This document shows, piece by piece, positions 34,501-47,560 of a stretch of 64,000 bases of DNA. The notes below the pieces were generated by a model that was not told the origin of the DNA, searched no databases, and saw only the letters and a list, made by a program, of their open reading frames with translations. The stretch is from Labyrinthula sp. Ha (Eukaryota > Sar > Bigyra > Labyrinthulida > Labyrinthulaceae), in NCBI GenBank assembly GCA_015227615.1, contig JAALGZ010000061.1:1-64000 (forward strand), in the 5' to 3' direction. Every line of letters begins with the position of its first letter. The first letter of the stretch is position 1. The position numbers and the translations under genes are program-made.

Positions 34501-37500
34501 GAAAAAAAATCTTTAGAGTTTTGGGCACTGAAAGCAATAAATTAAGGAATCAGTATGCCAGAAAATAAAAGTAGCACAATAAAAAATAGAGAATTATAAA
34601 TTATGATTAATACCCCAAGTATCTTCGACTTTGTTTCAAGAAAAACTGAGCTACAGTATAAATTTGTTTTTTAGGCAATAAATTCATTTTTTAAAATTAA
34701 ATAACACGGAGTAGCTCTCATAGCATGTGCGTGTTGTAGGGGAAAATAAATTTCACAATTAAATCAGGTAGTATTTTGGTTTTTTACTTCATTATAGGTT
34801 TTTTGAAATAATCAATACAAAATTAAACACTATGAAGTTCTTCCTAATTGTATTTGTTATAATAGTTGAGGGCTATAAAATCGAAAATAATATTAGTGAC
34901 ATCTGTGGGTTATTATATGAAAGAATAATTTAAAATTATTTGACATTGAAAGTTCTTCACTACAATTTATTGGAGAACAAACAATAAATAAATATTTGCA
35001 AAAGTCAAATCTACTAACAAGAACCATTTTTGTTGGCATACTAAAAAGAAGGTAAGAATTTCTAATTAACCATGTTTTTAAAATATTTTCTCAGATAATA
35101 GCATAAATTAAAGTTAACAGATAGTAGAAGCAATTTTAACTATGTTAAAACTTAATCTAGATATTTAGAATAATCTGTCCTTAAAAGTAGTACCAACTTA
35201 GAACAGAATGTTTAACCAATAAAATTAAATCGGATATGACCTGCCTAGCACATGGAAATCAATTTTAAATGATTAAGGGCCATATTTATAAATAAATATA
35301 TATATATATAACTTTCTATTCGGGTCGAGTCAATAACTTATATAATTCAAATTGTAGTTATTGTGATAGTGCCAGAAAATGAAACATGAATGCGAAGACT
35401 ACAAGAGCTATGACTGGGGAGTATAATTTGAGTTGCGCTTACAGCAAAATAAGTAGAAAAACTTCTTGAAAAACAAAACTGAGCTGAATACGTATTCTCA
35501 AGTTTGTAAAATATGCATCAAATGTAAGACACAAACATATTTAATGGCCGTTGCCAATAGGTATAGAAAGAATGGTCTTGATATAGCAATAATTAAATAT
35601 ACCGGAACATGCAGGTATCTAGATACAGGCAAAATTAGTTTCTAAAGGGTTTCGGAACTTTTAAAAATATAACGTATGAATCCTGATAAAATACAAAATT
35701 TAAATATCCAGGTTTAAGATTCATATTTTGTCTAAAGATTAACCGGTAGGCTTCGAAGATTATCTTGTTCATTACCTCCAATGGTGGACTGCTGAGAATC
35801 AAAGAAGCTAAGAAAAGAAAAAAAAGACTAAAATAGTAATGTATAAATAAGAAGACTATAACAGTATAGATATATACTCCATGTGTACTACTCCTATATT
35901 GAATTCTGAAAACTAGTATGTAACAATAATAGTTATCCAAAGATAAATTAAAAATATTCAAACTGTCTAATAATAGTTGTTTTTTAAAGAAAAACGACTA
36001 TATATACTCTTTTTGATACTATAGAGAATAATCTAGAAACCATCAATATCTTTAATAAAAGCAACACATTTGTTTATCATAATTTAGATTTCCGAGATCC
36101 CAGTATATTTTTGGAAAAATCAAAAACCACATATATATCTGAGTCAAACAATTTCATAATCTTCCAGAATGAAATGTATAATGGCGAGTTGATGGTGTAG
36201 TTCCAACTGGAAGGTTGTTGTTATTTTCATCAAACGAGAGTCTATATGAAAATACGTTATCAAGAGATTTTATCAAGGATAGTCATAAATGTATTCGGTA
36301 ACATAAAAAATAAAGGTTCATATTGTTTAGCATGATATCTGCTAGCAAAATTTTAAATTGTAGTGGATGTAGATACAAAAGTTCAAACTTAAATCGACAG
36401 TGGTATTTGATCATATTTTGCAAAGAGATTACTATATTAAGAATATTAGGAATTATTCAAAGAAGTGACTTTAAAAGACTCAAAGTCATCTATAGCTATG
36501 CTTACAAAGTTGTTTCCATACTATCTATTCCTTTGTTGTGGTTGGGATACACATGAAACAGAGATACCGAACTAAATAATGATATAGACCTGCAAAAGCT
36601 TGAGAAAACGGGTTTTATATACTCTTAGATGCAGTTTGGATTCTAATAAGAAGGATTTTCCGTGCAGTTGAAAAAATTATACGAACCTCTAATTTTTTAT
36701 TTAGACTCAAATCACAAACTTTAGGGATCTTATCACATACTTGCAGTTTAGAACTATCTAATTTATAATAGTTACATGCAATAATTTTAGATAAGTAAAA
36801 ATAGTTGTCGCCAACATAAATTTTGATGTGGTATTTGATAAACTTTAAATATATATCATTCTCGTTTAACTTTCTCAAAGGTTGACCAACAACCCCGGCG
36901 TGAGTTAATATGTTAGATATCCTTAGCACATGTATTTTGATAAACTTAAGATCTAAACATAACGCAGGGTTCCATATTATAAACTCCTCCAATATTAGAA
37001 ATTTAGGTAGATGAGTATAAATCTATACTAAATATTTTTATGAATATGTGAATCATAGTCTTGTTTTCAATGAATTTGTTGAATTTTAAATTTACCAACT
37101 CCTTAAAGCAAGAATTATCTAGAACGTAATATATATATATATATAACTAAGGCTAAAAGAAGACAACCACACTTTTTTAAGAACATAAAGGGTAGGGAAA
37201 AGATCAGTGTTGCATGCTTAAAGGAATGAATTTGATACTTTGATCACCTAATTTTTTAAGAGTTTAACTATCATAGGACAATATTAAGGGATCAGGGGCA
37301 AAGGGGATTATTTTTCCTTGGTAATTTATATAAAACGATTAAAGTAGTTATTTTCACTATACGCAGAGGAAATTAAGGAAATTTTAAAGAAAGTACTTAA
37401 TCAGGAAGCTCTGAGTTACAAAGTTTTCTTTATAGATATGATGCTATGGTCACAAGGGTTTTTCTAGGCGCAAATTTATGATGAAACTTTATGTTCTCTT

Positions 37501-40300
37501 CTTCATTGATATTGAACATGTTTATTTAGTATTCTTAAAGGTTAAAATATAATTTAATGGGTCAATAATAATATCTTCGTCATTACCAGGGGTACAATTT
37601 TACTACTATTCTAATATATAAAACAGGTACCGAGGATTATGAATTTACTTTGAGCAATATTCAAACCTGTCTCGAGCATTTTAAGCTTATTTTATTATTA
37701 TCATGAACCTCATTTAGATCTTTCGACATATGGTCCATTTTTTCTTGACAATTTGACAGTATCAGTGCTCTATAATACTTTTAACCTTTGCATTTCTTTT
37801 CAATCTTTCTTAAATTACCGATAGAATAAGCTTATACAAGTTAACTCTCACTCGAAAGTCAAATATGTGTGTGTGTTCTTGCCTTACTTGCTCATATCTC
37901 CTTTTTGTCGCTGAAGAGCACTATTTATACAGCTAGGACAACTTTTTTGTAGTTATAATGCCTATAAAAATTTTTTACACTAACTCAGTCACCAATATTT
38001 AAAAGAGTTTCTAGGGAATAAAATGTAACCTAGTAACAGATTATCACTGAAGAACAAGTCTAAACGAAATTCTAGTTAGCAATTACTATAAGAGCGGTAA
38101 GTAGAGGGTGGTGGGACTTTGTTGTAGAGTTGTTCTCTCCTAAGAATAGGTTGACTAGTTTCGAATAAACAGCTTAGTTTAGCCCCTAAAGTACTTTGAA
38201 TGGACTTGTTATATATATATATATATATTCTGAAGTAGGAAAAATTAAATAAATCTCTGCTAAGATGTTTAAAACCCAGGCAATTGATACTATTCAAAGG
38301 TAGAGAGCTCACATTTACAACTTAAGGGTCTAATTTTTATTAACAAAATATTAAACATAAGCTATATTGTACAAAACAAAGTTTTAGAGCTAGAATACAT
38401 GAAAAAACGGTTTATCTTTTTCAGTTTCTGTTTTTCCGATACGCAGTTCCAAAGAGTACCGGCGAATTGAATGTGAAATTAGTAGCCAAAAACATGGTTC
38501 ATCAAACTTATTTTCCTTTCGTTGCTTTAATCTAGTTTGATTATTTCGTCAAGCATTTATAGTTTTTGACATGATAAAATTAAAAATTGAGTCTTTAAAC
38601 AATATATAGGAGTACCCGGTCCCTGAGTTATGCAGGCCAAATATCATTTGGCGAATAGCAAAACACAAAAAAAAAACAAATATCAAAGTTTTTGATTATA
38701 TCGTTTGAGTTTTCATATTTTTCCTCAGTAATAGCCCTACTAATAATATTTTCTATGAATAAATTACAATATGTTGTCCTACAATGGAATTGAAATGCAC
38801 CAGTGGCAATCGCATGCGACTCATACTGGGAAACAAACACAGAATTGTATATTTGATATAGACATATTCTAGATATTACCAGAATATGTTTTTATTTTTT
38901 TCAAAAGGTTCTATAAGAGCTGATCTATTTTAATTTACTTGTTTCTATAGTAACTAGGCTTTTGTTTTTTTTTATTCTCTTTACTATTTTGTAAGAAAAT
39001 TTCTTGTCTGAAAGGTTAACAAGAAATATTACTTCAAAAAAATAGTTTCATCAGTCATCCCATGTATTAACCTAATTTGTATACCTTTAATTTATTATTT
39101 AGCTTCGTAAAAATGTTAATTTAATGATTCTTAAATATAAAGCTATTTTTTTACTCAAATGCTGATATGATAAAATTATTTTGCACTAGTTTCGACATTG
39201 TGAGAAAAGATGTGTGCGCAGAACGATGCAGATCTAGGCGTACTGAATAAAGCTTGGTTTATTATTATAGAAAATCACCCCCGAGAAAGTCAATAGTATT
39301 AAACGGAAATCTCATCCCTTGTTTCAGATCCTGTAACATTTTAATGCCTAATTTCTTGTAAATTTATATCTCTTGAAAAACCTGAGAGCATTAGGAAATC
39401 CCGAATTCCAATTTTTGATTGAAAATATTGAATATCACAATAGTGAATTTAGCAAGCGAATTATTTCTTAGCAGAGTTTTACTCGTGAAGAATGTATAAA
39501 TTTTAGGGTTTTTTGTTTTTAGCCAGGTTATATCAAGTAGGGAGCTTTTTCCTCAAACCGATTCCAGTATTTTAAATACATGCTTACATACTTGCTCTTA
39601 AATTACCATTTGTCTTGTTACGTTTGAGTTTCTTGACAAAATTCATATAATGGGACTAAGGCAACTAGTTCAGTTTCATCATAAAACTTATAAAAAATAT
39701 TGTTTTCTTTAGTTCATCATAACTTTTTCAGAACATCAAAGTAACAATAACTAGGTATAGTTCCAGAGATATCAAGTGAAATAACAGCAAAAACTAGATG
39801 CGCCTTATGTTCTTTGTAAATAATAACTAAGTGGAACTTCTTCTAACTATATTCTCTTCATATATATGTATATATATATATTAACAATTTATAGAATCAA
39901 GATATGATAAATTTGTGTAACTGTATTCTTATTGTTCTTGTATATTTGCAGTTAGCTTAAAAATTAGTAATGCATCACTATTCTAATTCTATACCTTTAG
40001 GTTCTGCCGAAATAACCCAGAGTTTTATTATCCATTGTATGTAACAGGATTTTCTTTCTTATTTCTATCTATATAAATAGTCCAAATTTCAGGACATTTT
40101 GTAAGGAATCAATCGATATAATAAAACTAATCTATGTTATATCAGGTATCAATGTTTATTGTATTCAACAACTAGATTTTTTCCAATAACCAATATTATA
40201 CAAATAGGTTTTAGGTAAATTCTTTTTGTTCTAAAAATTCAAAAACAAACATAATTCAAAAGGCTTCGGGTAAATAAGAAATATAACAAGTTGTTTCTGA
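31560..40300. other. 8.7 kb gene-poor AT-rich region
   Basis: I see short open frames, simple (AT)n repeats at about 35,297-35,311, 37,129-37,145 and 38,209-38,229, and no recognisable protein or RNA gene. The longest frames (35,635-35,961 and 36,615-36,992, both minus) have AT-driven composition and no family match. Confidence 0.5.
38209..38229. repeat. (AT)n microsatellite
   Basis: About ten AT units, followed by TTCTGAAGTAG. Confidence 0.9.
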
Positions 40301-40337
40301 GTCTGAGCTTACGTGAACTCTGCAACTACAGGGGCTC

Positions 40338-40930
40338 CCAGACTTCCGGAGCCGGCAAAAACTGAGCGTTCAAGTACTATCACTTAACTTCGGCGTTCTA
40401 GCTCAATACAAACTCTCTACAATCGTACAACTTACTTACGATTTTTTGTCCCTACTGATCTTACTTCAAGAAGTTGGACATAAAGGTATCGAAAGACTTA
40501 ATAAAGCGAACAAAAATGCCAACCAGAATGGAAAAAAAGGATGGTTTCCGTCAGAAACAAACTCTAACTTCACTGAGGTAGCAATATTTGTGTATCAGGA
40601 GCCCTTTTTGAGCGCAACTAACACCTACATAGTAAGTGAAAATATCATAACTATTAAGATCAGGTCAAGAAACAACAGAAAACTTATTTTAAAAAACGTG
40701 TACATGTTCCACAATGGACTATTGGCCCGCGAATATGGAAAATTAGCAGAAATATTGCGAGGTGATGTAGAAAAAAGAATGAACAAGAAGAGATTAATAA
40801 TTGTTGAAGTTGATTGAAACTCTTTAACCAAGAGAACACAAAGAGACATCGGCAACAAGTACAGAGATCCCCAAGAAGTAACAGAAATGAAAGCATGTTA
40901 GAAAAATCTTGCTCCAGAATACATCAGACA
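40338..40930 (+). mobile_element. LINE fragment: APE-type (EEP) endonuclease
   Basis: The region reads as the N-terminal endonuclease of a non-LTR retrotransposon. VQVLSLNFGVLAQYK starts it (consensus LxVLSLNVRGLxxxxK), followed by LLILLQEVGHKG (D-LxLQET position), EVAIFVYQE (SGVAIF), IITIKIRSRNNRKLILKNVY (ixIxI...NVY) and RLIIVEVDWNSL (IIxGDFN). The 123-codon frame 40,446-40,817 covers most of it; the start lies just upstream in another frame. No LINE reverse transcriptase is visible downstream before the repeat tail, so the copy is truncated as well as decayed. It sits at the 5' end of the copy 2 unit. Confidence 0.7.
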
Positions 40931-41029
40931 TGGTAAACCACAAGCACAAGACAAGAAAGAACGAACTTAAAAGAAAGAGTTCATAAGGCATACAAATCTA
41001 ACACTTGAAAGAAGCACTAATCACCAAAA

Positions 41030-42450
41030 CAAGCAATCCAGCAAAGCACGGTTGTACAACATCTGGAACAACGCGACAAGCCAGTGCCTCATTATGATGA
41101 ATTTCCAAACTCAACTTCAATCCTATCAATCCCTAACATAGCCTGGAATACAGAAAAGTGAACTTTCTTCCCACTAGCAGTGCTTAGAATCAAAGGAAAC
41201 ATCTCCCTCACATCCCACCACTTCGAAGAGGATAAGAGTTGGATTCTCTCTCCTATCATCGAACACCCCAACTGGCTTCAAATTCTGTGCACGCCGAGGG
41301 AAAGCACTAGGCAGCTGGAAAGAAAAGTCAAGACACAATAGTAGCAAGAGAAGTCTCTCCAATACCAGCATCTAACCTGGAACTGTGCTAACTAAACAAT
41401 GGTCGATCTTCTGAAACATAGATGAAACATCGAGAAAATGATAGCCTGAAAATAATCTGGATCGCAAAACCTTGGTCAGAACGTTTCAAACCCTGAACAA
41501 TAAGTCTCACTTGAATAAAAGTAAACCGCTTGAGCGCCAATAAGCGCAGTAGATATATCCCGTTGGGTTCAAATGGGCCTCGTGGAGCTTAGATGTAGAT
41601 AGAACTACGTTGAGAGAAAAAAATATAGCTGTAAATGTAAATCTTGGTGAGATAACACCGGAAAACATCTAATAAAACATAAATAAGCATCAGTATCTAT
41701 ATCATACTGCAATTGAACTGCGGAATCATCACAACTGGTATCTAATTGACATTTTCGGTTGTGATTGTTCTTTTCTTTCGATTCTTGATTTGGCTTTGGG
41801 AAATCAAACTCAAGATTCACGAAGAAACAAGATGTTATTTGAACCAGAGTGAACATGCCGAACAAAAACACCTACTGATGGAAGTAACGTAAATACAATA
41901 ACCGCTTCACTATAGAGAGAGTATGGGAAAGATCATAGGTTTGTGTAAGCTAGGTTCTCAGACTCAATGTGCACCTCCACGGAGCAGCCATTCAAAATCT
42001 AATCTAATAATCCTACAGATTTGTTTACAAAACCCGTCTCTCTTGTTATGTTTAGAAAAGCTATGAAAAAAATGTACAAGTTAGAAAACTTGGTTCAATG
42101 CGATGGGGAAGAGAAAGCCTACCATTTTTATTATTTCATAAATTTATATTTAAATATAAAATGATTAATACGTTTCGATACTTATTATATATTACAACTT
42201 GACTAGCTTAGGTGAATAGAGATATATAGAATTAAGAAAAAAAAGAATAAAGATCAGAAATTCCTTCTTGACAAGTTATGAATAAATTAAACCTCACCCC
42301 TAATCAGAAATTTGTTGTTATTGGGCCCCTAATAAGATGATAAGAATTGAAATACTATTGTTTAGAGACTTGTTAATATTAGTTTCATGTAAATCAAAAT
42401 GATATTTTCTTATTAACGTTAACATTCCAACAGTAACAATATATAATTAA
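41030..42450 (+). repeat. Composite retroelement repeat, copy 2 of 2,400-3,800
   Basis: This aligns with 2,430-3,800. Similarity is moderate at 41,040-41,870, very high at 41,878-42,080 (the CGCTTCACTATAGAGAGAG region is identical), and moderate to 42,450, where alignment breaks at element A. The Copia-like end (PTDLFTKPVSLVMF, about 42,012-42,060) is present here too. Alignment with copy 1 resumes at about 50,240, on the far side of element A. Confidence 0.85.
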
Positions 42451-42494
42451 ATTATTTCAGTGAGCTTCCGGACCAATGTTCCATTGCTGGATTT

Positions 42495-42632
42495 TGTGGC
42501 GTCCTCTTATTTGATTGAAATACCTTTCAATATACTTAACACAGACTAAATATCTATCGGTTTATTGATATAGAAATATACATACGTTTATGATTTAATA
42601 CACACATTAAAGAATCTATCATTATAATTAGA
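42495..42632 (+). repeat. Left LTR of element A
   Basis: About 138 bp, starting TGTGGC. It aligns with the right LTR at 50,110-50,230, including the shared TAGAAATATA block and the closing TATAATTA. The outer border is uncertain by up to about 40 bp, because 42,455-42,494 is also absent from the empty site. Confidence 0.65.
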
Positions 42633-42651
42633 GGAAGATATTATTCGAACG

Positions 42652-42897
42652 ATGTCGCTAGATAACAGGAAATTCATATGCAAATATAAATCCAAGCGCG
42701 CGGCCAAAACCCATCTCTCAAAAATAATCCAAATTCCAATGAAAAAAATAAATGTTCCTGGGGATCAAGCCAGGTCTATGGAAATAACTCAAGACGAAAG
42801 AAAGCAGTCACACAGGACTACGGGACCCACCAATGCACAGGGCTTGGTTAAAATGGCAGATCTGTATCAAATGTTAAGGAACCAAAGAAAGATATAA
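42652..42897 (+). mobile_element. Element A: gag-like basic ORF
   Basis: A stretch just inside the left LTR, rich in Lys, Arg and Gln (RKFICKYKSKRAAK). Its place and charge fit the start of gag; no zinc knuckle is visible. Fossil. Confidence 0.4.
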
Positions 42898-44235
42898 CAC
42901 GGCTTTAGCGATGAAAGGATGATATTTCAAATCTGAAGGTTTCTTAACCCGAGCTTATGAATGCTTTGGATAGCCAAAAAAAACAGAGTATCTACAGGAA
43001 AATTTTTATAAGAAGAAAAGAGAAAATTGAAAATAGAGAAGAGGTATTATTGACAGAAAAGTCGAATAGAGAAAAGAATGGCGATAGAATTTGAAATCAA
43101 GCAGATGCTTATGGAGATATGGAAAGTCCTAAAACTTTGAAGTATGTAAAGAATCCAGGTAATTATGAATATATATACAATCAAGGAGGACAATGGTTTA
43201 ATGAAAGACAAAAACGATAAAAAAAATTAACACGAGTTATAGCGCTTTGGATCCATGGTCAGAAAGGAGAAGAGCAGTTATATTGATAAGAAGACCAATA
43301 AAGGTGTTTAGAAATATGACTACAATTACCATGTTGTGACAGAGAGTAGGCCTAAAGGTGTGATTTTGATATAATTTAGACTCCTAACAAAGCTGAAAAA
43401 CTTACCAAAGAGGCGATTATAGACTTTTACATGACTTTGACCGTATTGGTATCAATGTCCCAAGCCTGAATATCCATGGCTTGCTGGTCAAAAGTGTGAC
43501 TTCGAATTTGCGTCACAGGGGATTGGATATACGTAATTCCTACAGAATCTACAGATATAAAAAACATTTAAAAGTTTAGTCATATAAATAGAACATGGTA
43601 TTTGGAAATTATAGCAGAAGAGTTATAATGATCTTCAAGGTATTTGACGAGAGAGAAGCAGATTTATTTGTTTTTCGATAACGTGTAGACAATCTTATGA
43701 TTCCTGAATAGAGGTAAGGATCAACATAGCAAAATATGAGTAAAAACTATGCTGAAGAATTTCCCTTTCATATTAAATGTTGAGTTTTACGAACTGTTAC
43801 TTGGAGTTAAACATCTTAATCTTTTCAGAATTACGTCGACATATATGAATAATAAAGGAGACATAAGAGTACATTCAAAAACTAGACAAGTTTCTGGGCA
43901 TAGAACTAATAACCCAAGTAAGCAAAAAAATATATAATGAAAAAAAATAGAAAAGATCGGTGCTTTAAGCCAGAATATAATTTTGATTCTGATGAATTTC
44001 TGCTCTAATGAATATTAAATTATATAGAGTATTGAGGATACTGGAGTACGAAGAGGGGTTTCCAGTACCCAGTTAATGAAAAGTTTACTATAAAAATAAG
44101 AGGAGCTCAGGTAAATAAAAAGTGAAGATCATTGGTGGAAAATTAATTCCTATCCTAAAAGTGATAACGGGAATATAAAAGTTTTCACAGAAGGTATTCA
44201 TTTTAACTTGGGCAAGCATAAGGTCTTTTGTATTG

Positions 44236-45765
44236 ATATTGCCGGTTGGTGCATCTAAATTATTGGGAAAGGCGTTGAACTGTTTTAATATCGGTATGGA
44301 CTGAATACAGTGAAAAGAACTTAGAAAAGGAACAATAAGAGGTTGGGAAAAAACCAAGCAAGATTCTGTATCCGTCACATCATGCTTCTCCTTGTGCCAA
44401 GATATATATTTCTCATTGAAGCACGGTCACATATACTCTTAAAGCACTAGTTCGAGTTTTTTTTGAGGACTTTACATTAAAATTATTCTAGAGAGGCTCT
44501 AAAAATGACGAAATTGTTTTAATTTGCTGTGCTCTTGATCTCTTAGTTTAGCCTATTCAAGAATATATTCCGTCTCCAACGCTAAAGTAAAAACATAATA
44601 TATACTGGTTTTCTTACATTATGATAACCGGTTCTTTGTTCTTGTATAGAAAAAGAAAATAACCGGGTTTAAGACGTCAAAAAGATACATGTGCACATTT
44701 CATTGATTTGTCATTATATAATTATGTATTCAAAGTTATGAATAAGATGATACCTGAACAAGTTTGTGATGTAAAAGGTGGCTTACAATCAGCATTTAGA
44801 TACAAGAAACCTTTAAGCTATAACTTGGTTGTAGAAATTGATCCGATACCTATCAAAGATGTTTCCGATGGGTATTTGAAAAAGTTATAGCATGACTTTT
44901 CGCATTCAGAAATCAAACCATTCATGGTGCAAGAGATGGTTAGTAATATTATAGAGGAGTTTATCAAAGTTGGATTAGGCGAGGGTGAACTTACATAAAA
45001 ACTGAGAAAGATATTCTAGTTTGAGTTATTGAAGAAAAATTGATGGAGAGTACCTTAAATTTATCTCAAATGGAAGTTTTTAAGAGAATTTTTAATGATG
45101 GACTAGGTTTATGGGGTGCCAAAGAGTTTAATGCAAAAATAAACAGTTCAATCCATGTGTACGTAAACATATCAAAAGATCATCTCATTCTGAGATGAAA
45201 CCGGTATCACGAAACAAAGGAAGAGGAAAAAATACTTGAGTTGAAATTTGAATCCCTGATCAAAAGGAGATGTGCTACTAGAGCCAAATTTAGAGATATC
45301 CCGTATTGGTGATGGGAATGAATATTAAGTTTCATGGAAGTTACCCCGAAATGTCGTTACAAGAACAGGAAGCTTGGAAATTAGAAAAAATATTTAATAT
45401 ATTGTGAATGGTCAGCAACTTAATAAGGTAAAACCACATTGCGATCAAATATTTGTTAAATTTATGGAACCTGTACCTAAAACTTCTTTATATCAAAATT
45501 TCATCTTTTTATACTACATTTGATGTTCTAAGCGGATTTGATTTCTTACCGAACAATCACAGATATAGGAATATTTTTACATTGGCAACACGCGATGGGG
45601 CATACACTATCCTAGGTACTCCAATGAGTTGGAAGAATCCATCTGCATTGTTCTTTGATAGTGTGGTAAATGAAATCATTGGCGGAGAGGAACACAAATA
45701 TTTTACTGCAAAGAATACGGAGCTGTTGCATGGCTCAATCACCTATTGGTCTACGCAACAATAAT
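44236..45765 (+). mobile_element. Element A: protease-like and reverse transcriptase regions
   Basis: ILPVGASKLLGKALNCFNIG near 44,240-44,300 resembles the C-terminal half of a retropepsin (consensus iLG.dfL). The reverse transcriptase is clear at 45,510-45,690: FDVLSGFDFLP matches FSKLDLxSGYxxIP, and TRDGAYTILGTPMSWKNPSA matches TxxGxYEFxxMPFGLxNAPA. Fossil, broken many times. Confidence 0.75.
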
Positions 45766-45989
45766 TTTTGATTTATCCAAAATTGTTGAAGATGTGTTTG
45801 AAAGAACCAACAACAAGAGGGTTTGTTTCAACTTAAGAAAATGAATTCTCGGCGCACAACACACTATATGGTACAGATGAGAAATAAAAGATGAGTTATA
45901 GAAGTTTTATTCAATTTTTTATACAATTTTACATATTCCTAATCTCTTTTATTATTTTGATGCAGCTCAGGTAATTTACCTGGCAAACT

Positions 45990-46620
45990 GGCTTTCACCG
46001 AACATTCCACAGCTGGCAGCAACAGAAAACTTTTTGTGGACTTAGCTAATCTTAAAGGTAAAAATTTTATTCATGCTCAACAAGAAAAGAAAGAAATTGT
46101 TTGGATAGATGAGCTAGATAACATTTGTTTTCGATTAAAAGAAGTTATTGTAGGGGTATCTAAAAGATTTTTTTTTGGAAACATACGATGACCATAAACC
46201 TATCTTATTATTCACTGATTCAAGCAGCTAAGTTTGGTTATTGACTATTTTTTAAAACAAAAAGGAGATGATCACCAATGACACGAGGGCATTAAAGTCT
46301 AAGCCGGTGATGTTGCTTTCAAGTTCTTGCTCTCTTTTTGAGCTAGAATTGTATATTGCCAAAATGTAATTATATCATATTGTCTACGCTTATGACCACA
46401 CAGGATTTCTTTTACGCATACACAGTGGTGGTATATCTGTTGGCACAGATCACCGTTAATTACTTTCAGTTATTAATACCAAGAAAAAAAATTTGTTCTG
46501 AAATTGGCTTTATCATTGGGCGATCCTTCTACAATTGGTAGGTATGACAATGCTCCACGTTAGTAGCAGGGACAACTTCGTTAGTGATTTGTTTTGAATA
46601 CGGGGAAAATGCCTTAATCT
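45990..46620 (+). mobile_element. Element A: RNase H region
   Basis: KLFVDLANLKG near 46,030 and VSSRDNFVSDLF near 46,560-46,595 match the first acidic strand region and the VxGxDNxVADxLSR end of Ty3-type RNase H. Fossil. Confidence 0.55.
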
Positions 46621-47143
46621 TGGGGGCTAAAAATTCACTGGCTTTAAACTTAAATAATACTGAGTCAGATGGTGAGTATTTTCAGGATACCCCCGATTTG
46701 TCGGAACCCTACTATTATTAGGGAAAGGTTTGACCATGTGAAAGAAACACCTGAATAAAGAGTGTCTGTCATTAGCAATGAAGATTAGATCTCCAATATA
46801 GAATAAGTGGCCAATTAAAACTGCATTTTTTACGAAGATTCAAAGTAAGATGAAGCAATTCAATGGCAATTCTTAAAAGCTCAAGCAAAAATGTACTATA
46901 ATCTCGTGAAAAATCGCCGAGGCAGATGGTTATGAGTTTAAAATTTTTTTAAGAGTATATCTCATATTTAGTGTTTTTTGTAATAGAAAAAGTGGAAAAA
47001 ATTTGAGTAAAAGGAAATCATGAACTCGCAAAGCTGCTTACCTATGAAATTTAGAGAAAAAAAGATGCAATATAATCGGAGGTTTCTTCTATTCTAGGGA
47101 AAAGTACTTAATACCTAATAATCTAGTTCTTAGGCATATTATA

Positions 47144-47560
47144 TTGAATCATGCTCAAAGTGTTCATCTCAGAAAAGAAGCAAAGAGGAAGTTTTTATCA
47201 GAAATATATTTTTGTAGAGTTTTCAAAAAAAATCTTAATAAGCTCCTAACAAAATTTAGAGGAAAATTCCTTCATTGCAACTTATCTCCGAGCCTAATCA
47301 CAAAACTTTCCAGTATTAAGAAATTGAACTAAATATCCATAGAAATTCTCATAGCTGACTATTTGTATATTAACTCTGTGGGATATATCTCAGTCTTCCC
47401 AGATTCAGCAAGTATAACCGTACAGATGATTTTCTTGAAAGTTAAAACAGCACCTACAATGGTTGTCGCGCTGTTATCTTGGAGAGCTAATGTCCGGCTC
47501 CTGCACTTGTTTCTCGATCTAAGACACAGAGGTTCACATTTTTCAAACGAATGAATGGCA
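47144..47560 (+). mobile_element. Element A: integrase region
   Basis: A His-containing zinc-binding-like segment (HAQSVHLRKEAKRKFLSEIY) is followed by a catalytic-core reading: ADYLYINSVGYISVFPDSAS, then LHLFLDLRHRGSHFSNE, which corresponds to the integrase P.xxxSDxGxxFxS motif. Fossil. Confidence 0.65.

Noticed and set aside
36615-36992. 125-codon minus ORF in the gene desert
   Set aside because: Longest of many random-looking frames; no recognised domain and AT-driven amino-acid use.
12770-38229. Short AT runs considered as CRISPR-like or origin repeats
   Set aside because: They are isolated dinucleotide tracts without spacers, regular spacing or direct repeats.
41605-41871. Minus-strand ORF with signal-peptide-like start (MFLFGMFTLVQITSCFFV), similar in copy 1 at about 3,030-3,235
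   Set aside because: It lies inside the retro-repeat, the copy 1 equivalent is not open, and the start differs; most likely an antisense shadow.
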